In this document: positions 5,395 through 6,132 of the stretch, in pieces
Layout of the letters: each line of letters begins with the position of its first letter
Position numbering within the stretch: position 1 is the stretch's first letter
Assembly: GCA_026387255.1 (NCBI GenBank)
Contig: JAPLMA010000023.1
Span: forward strand, 1-6,132
From: Candidatus Omnitrophota bacterium
GTDB taxonomy: Bacteria > Omnitrophota > Gorgyraeia > Gygaellales > Profunditerraquicolaceae
Direction of reading: 5' to 3'
Length of the DNA stretch: 6,132 nucleotides
Made by a program: the position numbers and the translations under genes
Notes under the pieces: model-generated
The model's input: only the letters and a program-made list of their open reading frames with translations
Database searches by the model: none
Told to the model about the DNA's origin: nothing

Positions 5395-6132
5395 TATTTT
5401 TCCCTTAATAAAATATCAAACAGCTCTTTCCAGCTTTGCGAAAAAGGAGGCGGAATAACCTTTGCCTCTATCTTTTCAAAAACTACTGTTTTATTAATCA
5501 AACCTTTCATTAAAGCAGCCAATTGCTGGAAATCATTCGGATTAAAAAATTTGACCTTATCATAAGTACCCAATGTCTCATAAGCATATTCTAAATTCGC
5601 TAAAAGAATGGGCTTGGAAAATAACTTAGCTTCAGTAATCGGTATTCCCCAAGTTTCCAATTTTGACGGAAAAATCACGCAGCTTGCTCTGCGATAAAGC
5701 TCTAAAACTTTATCCCTGCTCTGTATTCCCAAAAACTTGATATTTTTTATATGCTTGAATGAATTATAAATATACTTTGAATACCGGTTCTCGGTTCCAG
5801 AAACAGTAAATACAACTTGGAAATTGCTAATTCCCTCCTTTAACAGTATTTCCGCTGCCCTGCAAATAACTTCTAAATTCTTAAACACCCGGGGGAAAGC
5901 AGGATAGAAAAAGATATTTTCATCCCCGGATAAAGAACTAACCTTAATTCCTGAGCTAATACCCGGATGAGCAACAATAATATTACTTACGCCGGTTAAT
6001 TGCCTGAACCTTTTCCTCAAACTATCTTGCTGCAAAATTACGAAGTTATTCTTCTTTATGTTAATCGCGTACAAATAGCGATAGAATAATTTAAACAATA
6101 TAAACTTATATCCGCCCCAACGCAGATCTTTA
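5394..6132 (-). CDS. GT4-type glycosyltransferase (glycosyl transferases group 1), partial, 5' end beyond window
   Basis: The frame is open from the TAA stop (5396-5394) to the right edge, giving 245 visible residues. The TTG at 6098 is not needed as a start, because the frame runs on upstream through KDLRWGGYKF. Counting from the first whole codon at 6131, the end of the N-terminal GT-B half is seen (VILQQDSLRKRF near 31-42), then the hinge and C-terminal Rossmann domain: FFYPAFPRVFKN at 74-85 with R81 and K84 in the usual donor-phosphate positions, FLGIQSRDKVLELYRRA near 133-149, and the EX7E motif E159 to E167 in LETWGIPITEA. These are retaining GT4 hallmarks. Its role is addition of one sugar to the lipid-linked repeat unit; donor and acceptor are unknown. 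It ends in a one-base TAATG overlap with the GT2 gene and its 3' end carries that gene's ribosome site. Probably about 100-150 N-terminal residues are missing. Confidence 0.9.
   Translation of the reverse strand, partial: KDLRWGGYKFILFKLFYRYLYAINIKKNNFVILQQDSLRKRFRQLTGVSNIIVAHPGISSGIKVSSLSGDENIFFYPAFPRVFKNLEVICRAAEILLKEGISNFQVVFTVSGTENRYSKYIYNSFKHIKNIKFLGIQSRDKVLELYRRASCVIFPSKLETWGIPITEAKLFSKPILLANLEYAYETLGTYDKVKFFNPNDFQQLAALMKGLINKTVVFEKIEAKVIPPPFSQSWKELFDILLREK

Noticed and set aside
4898..5458. Several short plus-strand frames opposite the GT2 and GT4 genes
   Set aside because: All are antisense to well-supported genes and have no domain signal or plausible ribosome site.
6096..6098. TTG as the start codon of the GT4 gene
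   Set aside because: The frame remains open to the window edge with sensible residues, and the protein would lack most of its N-terminal domain, so the true start is outside the window.

Overview
All genes in this window lie on the minus strand and form one run of surface-polysaccharide (O-antigen, capsule or exopolysaccharide type) biosynthesis genes, so transcription goes from high to low coordinates. The DNA is AT-rich. The enzyme set (lipid-linked initiation, glycosyl transfer, a Wzy/WaaL-like membrane protein) and the short palindromic repeats suit a Gram-negative-type bacterium, possibly from an uncultured lineage such as Omnitrophota. No marker gene is present, so the taxonomy is only a guess.

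Layout in transcription order: (1) the C-terminal part of a GT4-type glycosyltransferase (6132-5394, 5' end outside the window); (2) a complete GT2 rhamnosyltransferase-like glycosyltransferase (5394-4567); (3) an extended-SDR NDP-sugar epimerase/reductase (4567-3575), which carries a palindromic repeat in frame within its coding sequence; (4) an 87-bp gap with a 15-nt tandem duplication and a perfect 13-bp inverted repeat; (5) a short (PglC-like) polyprenyl-phosphate sugar-1-phosphate transferase (3487-2924); (6) a 110-bp gap with a second copy of the repeat found in gene 3, followed by a possible promoter; (7) a long membrane-anchored WbpM/CapD-type UDP-sugar 4,6-dehydratase (2813-987); (8) the first 330 codons of a Wzy_C-type O-antigen ligase/polymerase (990 to the left edge, 3' end outside).

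Inferred pathway: the dehydratase makes a UDP-4-keto-6-deoxy-HexNAc, the SDR protein reduces or epimerises it (for example to UDP-QuiNAc or UDP-FucNAc), the phosphosugar transferase loads the sugar phosphate onto undecaprenyl phosphate, the two glycosyltransferases extend the chain, and the Wzy_C protein polymerises or ligates it. Genes 1/2 and 2/3 overlap by one base (TAATG) and genes 7/8 by four (ATGA), which indicates tight translational coupling. The enzymes belong to known families. The most unusual signal is the mobile-looking palindromic repeat that adds about 12 codons to an apparently intact enzyme, with a second copy 1.2 kb away between genes.
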